Part shown: positions 5,203-5,930 of the stretch, one piece after another
Numbering within the stretch: position 1 is the stretch's first letter
Layout: every line of letters starts with the position of its first letter
Assembly (NCBI GenBank): GCA_016218905.1
Contig: JACRCS010000602.1
Span: forward strand, 1 to 5,930
Reading direction: 5' to 3'
Source of the DNA: Deltaproteobacteria bacterium
GTDB taxonomy: Bacteria; Desulfobacterota_C; Deferrisomatia; Deferrisomatales; JACRMM01
Length of the DNA: 5,930 bases
The notes under the pieces: model-generated
Databases searched by the model: none
What the model saw: the letters and a program-made list of their open reading frames with translations, nothing else
Told to the model about the DNA's origin: nothing
Position numbers and translations under genes: made by a program

Positions 5203-5930
5203 GGGCCTATGCCCGGAACGCGTGCGATCTCCGGGTGTGCCCCGTCCACGTGCCCTCCTCCAGGCTGCTCTACGAGGCACCCCTTGTCCACGGCGTGCAA
5301 CATCAGCAGATCGTCCTGGTTGTCGCCGAGCCCGAGGGACGGCAGTCTGCTTCCGTATACGTCGGCACAGATGCTGACCAGCCAGCGAATCGCGCTGCCG
5401 ACGTCGTTTCCTCCCACCAGGTGCCAGAGCCGCTCGCCCCGAAGCATCTGGAGCCGGCGCTCCGAGAGCCAAGGCCGAACGCGCTCCAGGCGTTCTTCGT
5501 CCGGGTGGGCGTCCCAGACGAAGGGTTCGCCGAAGTCCCTCCGCTTGGCGGCTGCCGCGTCCTCCGGCGCGAGACCCGCGACCCGGACGATCTCCTCGAG
5601 CTCCATGTCCCCGAAACCACGGATCGGAAGGCCGAAGTCCCGGCGCAGTTCCTCCAGCGACCGCCTCAACACGGCATAAGGGGTCCCGAAGACCTTCGCG
5701 GGCAAGCCGTCGATCTGATCGGGAAAGTGCGGGCCCAGTGGACCGTCGCCGGCGTGGAACACCGCACCGCCGCGCTCGGCGATGAAGGGTCCTGTCAGAC
5801 GGAGCCGCTCTTGCCAGGCGAGCGTCTCGCAACAGGTCTTCGACGAGCAGAGGATGACGGGGACGGAGCCCTCGCGGGCGGCAGCCAGCGCGGCAGCCGC
5901 CGGACCGAAGTCCTGCGTGTCGGAATCGAC
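5115..5930 (-). CDS. HAD-IIB phosphatase, mannosyl-3-phosphoglycerate phosphatase (MpgP/YedP) family, 5'-truncated by the window
   Basis: The frame is open from the right edge to a TAA at 5117-5115, giving 271 visible residues. The family removes phosphate from mannosyl-3-phosphoglycerate to make the compatible solute mannosylglycerate, in the cytoplasm. By comparison with E. coli YedP, visible residue 1 falls just after the catalytic DxDGT loop, so only about 10-20 N-terminal residues, including the nucleophile, lie outside. Seen here: motif II in VPVILCSSKT (23-32); family cap motifs IRGFGDM (103-109) and AKRRDFGEPF (128-137); LWHLVGGND (168-176); motif IV LGLGDNQDDLLML (199-211); and the family C-terminal signature GPQGW (242-246). 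The motif III lysine, expected after GGND, is Val177, which is odd for an active HAD enzyme. An internal GTG at 5762 is a poor start because conserved sequence continues upstream. The substrate could also be a glucosyl analogue. The last 17 or so residues extend beyond YedP and lie antisense to the antiporter tail. Confidence 0.85.
   Translation of the reverse strand, partial: VDSDTQDFGPAAAALAAAREGSVPVILCSSKTCCETLAWQERLRLTGPFIAERGGAVFHAGDGPLGPHFPDQIDGLPAKVFGTPYAVLRRSLEELRRDFGLPIRGFGDMELEEIVRVAGLAPEDAAAAKRRDFGEPFVWDAHPDEERLERVRPWLSERRLQMLRGERLWHLVGGNDVGSAIRWLVSICADVYGSRLPSLGLGDNQDDLLMLHAVDKGCLVEQPGGGHVDGAHPEIARVPGIGPQGWVRAVEEWLGTAAADVSSWSPVHGRS

Noticed and set aside
4849..5832. Long minus-strand frame of 327 residues overlapping the phosphatase
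   Set aside because: Its product is a low-complexity Arg/Gly/Ala-rich shadow. The overlapping frame at 5115-5930 carries the real HAD motifs.

Overview
The window is a high-GC segment of bacterial chromosome (roughly mid-60s %GC by eye). The lineage is Gram-negative, because it encodes a Pal/OmpA-type outer-membrane lipoprotein. Start sites mostly have strong AGGAGG-like Shine-Dalgarno sequences, with GTG and TTG starts besides ATG. I cannot fix the phylum. The gene mix is typical of environmental, often uncultivated, high-GC Gram-negatives. I saw no rRNA, tRNA, CRISPR array, insertion sequence or phage gene.

Layout, left to right. Positions 1-109 may hold the start of a minus-strand gene running off the left edge (weak). 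About 110-478 has no convincing gene. It carries a perfect small hairpin, a second weak inverted repeat, a short tandem repeat and about 95 bases with a coding-like GC period that I cannot assign. A plus-strand run follows: a small restriction-endonuclease-fold-like protein (479-892), a Pal-like lipoprotein (931-1614), a membrane sensor histidine kinase (1636-3141) and a NarL/FixJ-type response regulator (3138-3788). Gaps in the run are 38 and 21 bases, then a 4-base GTGA overlap, so it could be one transcript. The kinase and regulator are certainly a co-translated pair. The link to the two upstream genes rests on spacing only.

A gap of about 196 bases with nested inverted repeats separates this run from a CPA2-type cation:proton antiporter (3985-5202). 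Converging on it from the right is a minus-strand HAD-IIB phosphatase of the mannosyl-3-phosphoglycerate phosphatase family (5115-5930, 5' end outside the window). The two genes overlap tail to tail by 88 bases.

A cautious functional reading: the left block concerns the cell envelope (lipoprotein anchoring to peptidoglycan, plus a membrane sensor with its DNA-binding regulator). The right pair fits ion and compatible-solute (mannosylglycerate-type) homeostasis. No novel multi-gene system is evident. The most notable points are residue-level: the phosphatase lacks the conserved motif III lysine, the antiporter has Glu where Kef-type relatives usually have Asp, and Pal is away from any tol gene. 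The 88-base convergent overlap is also worth a look.
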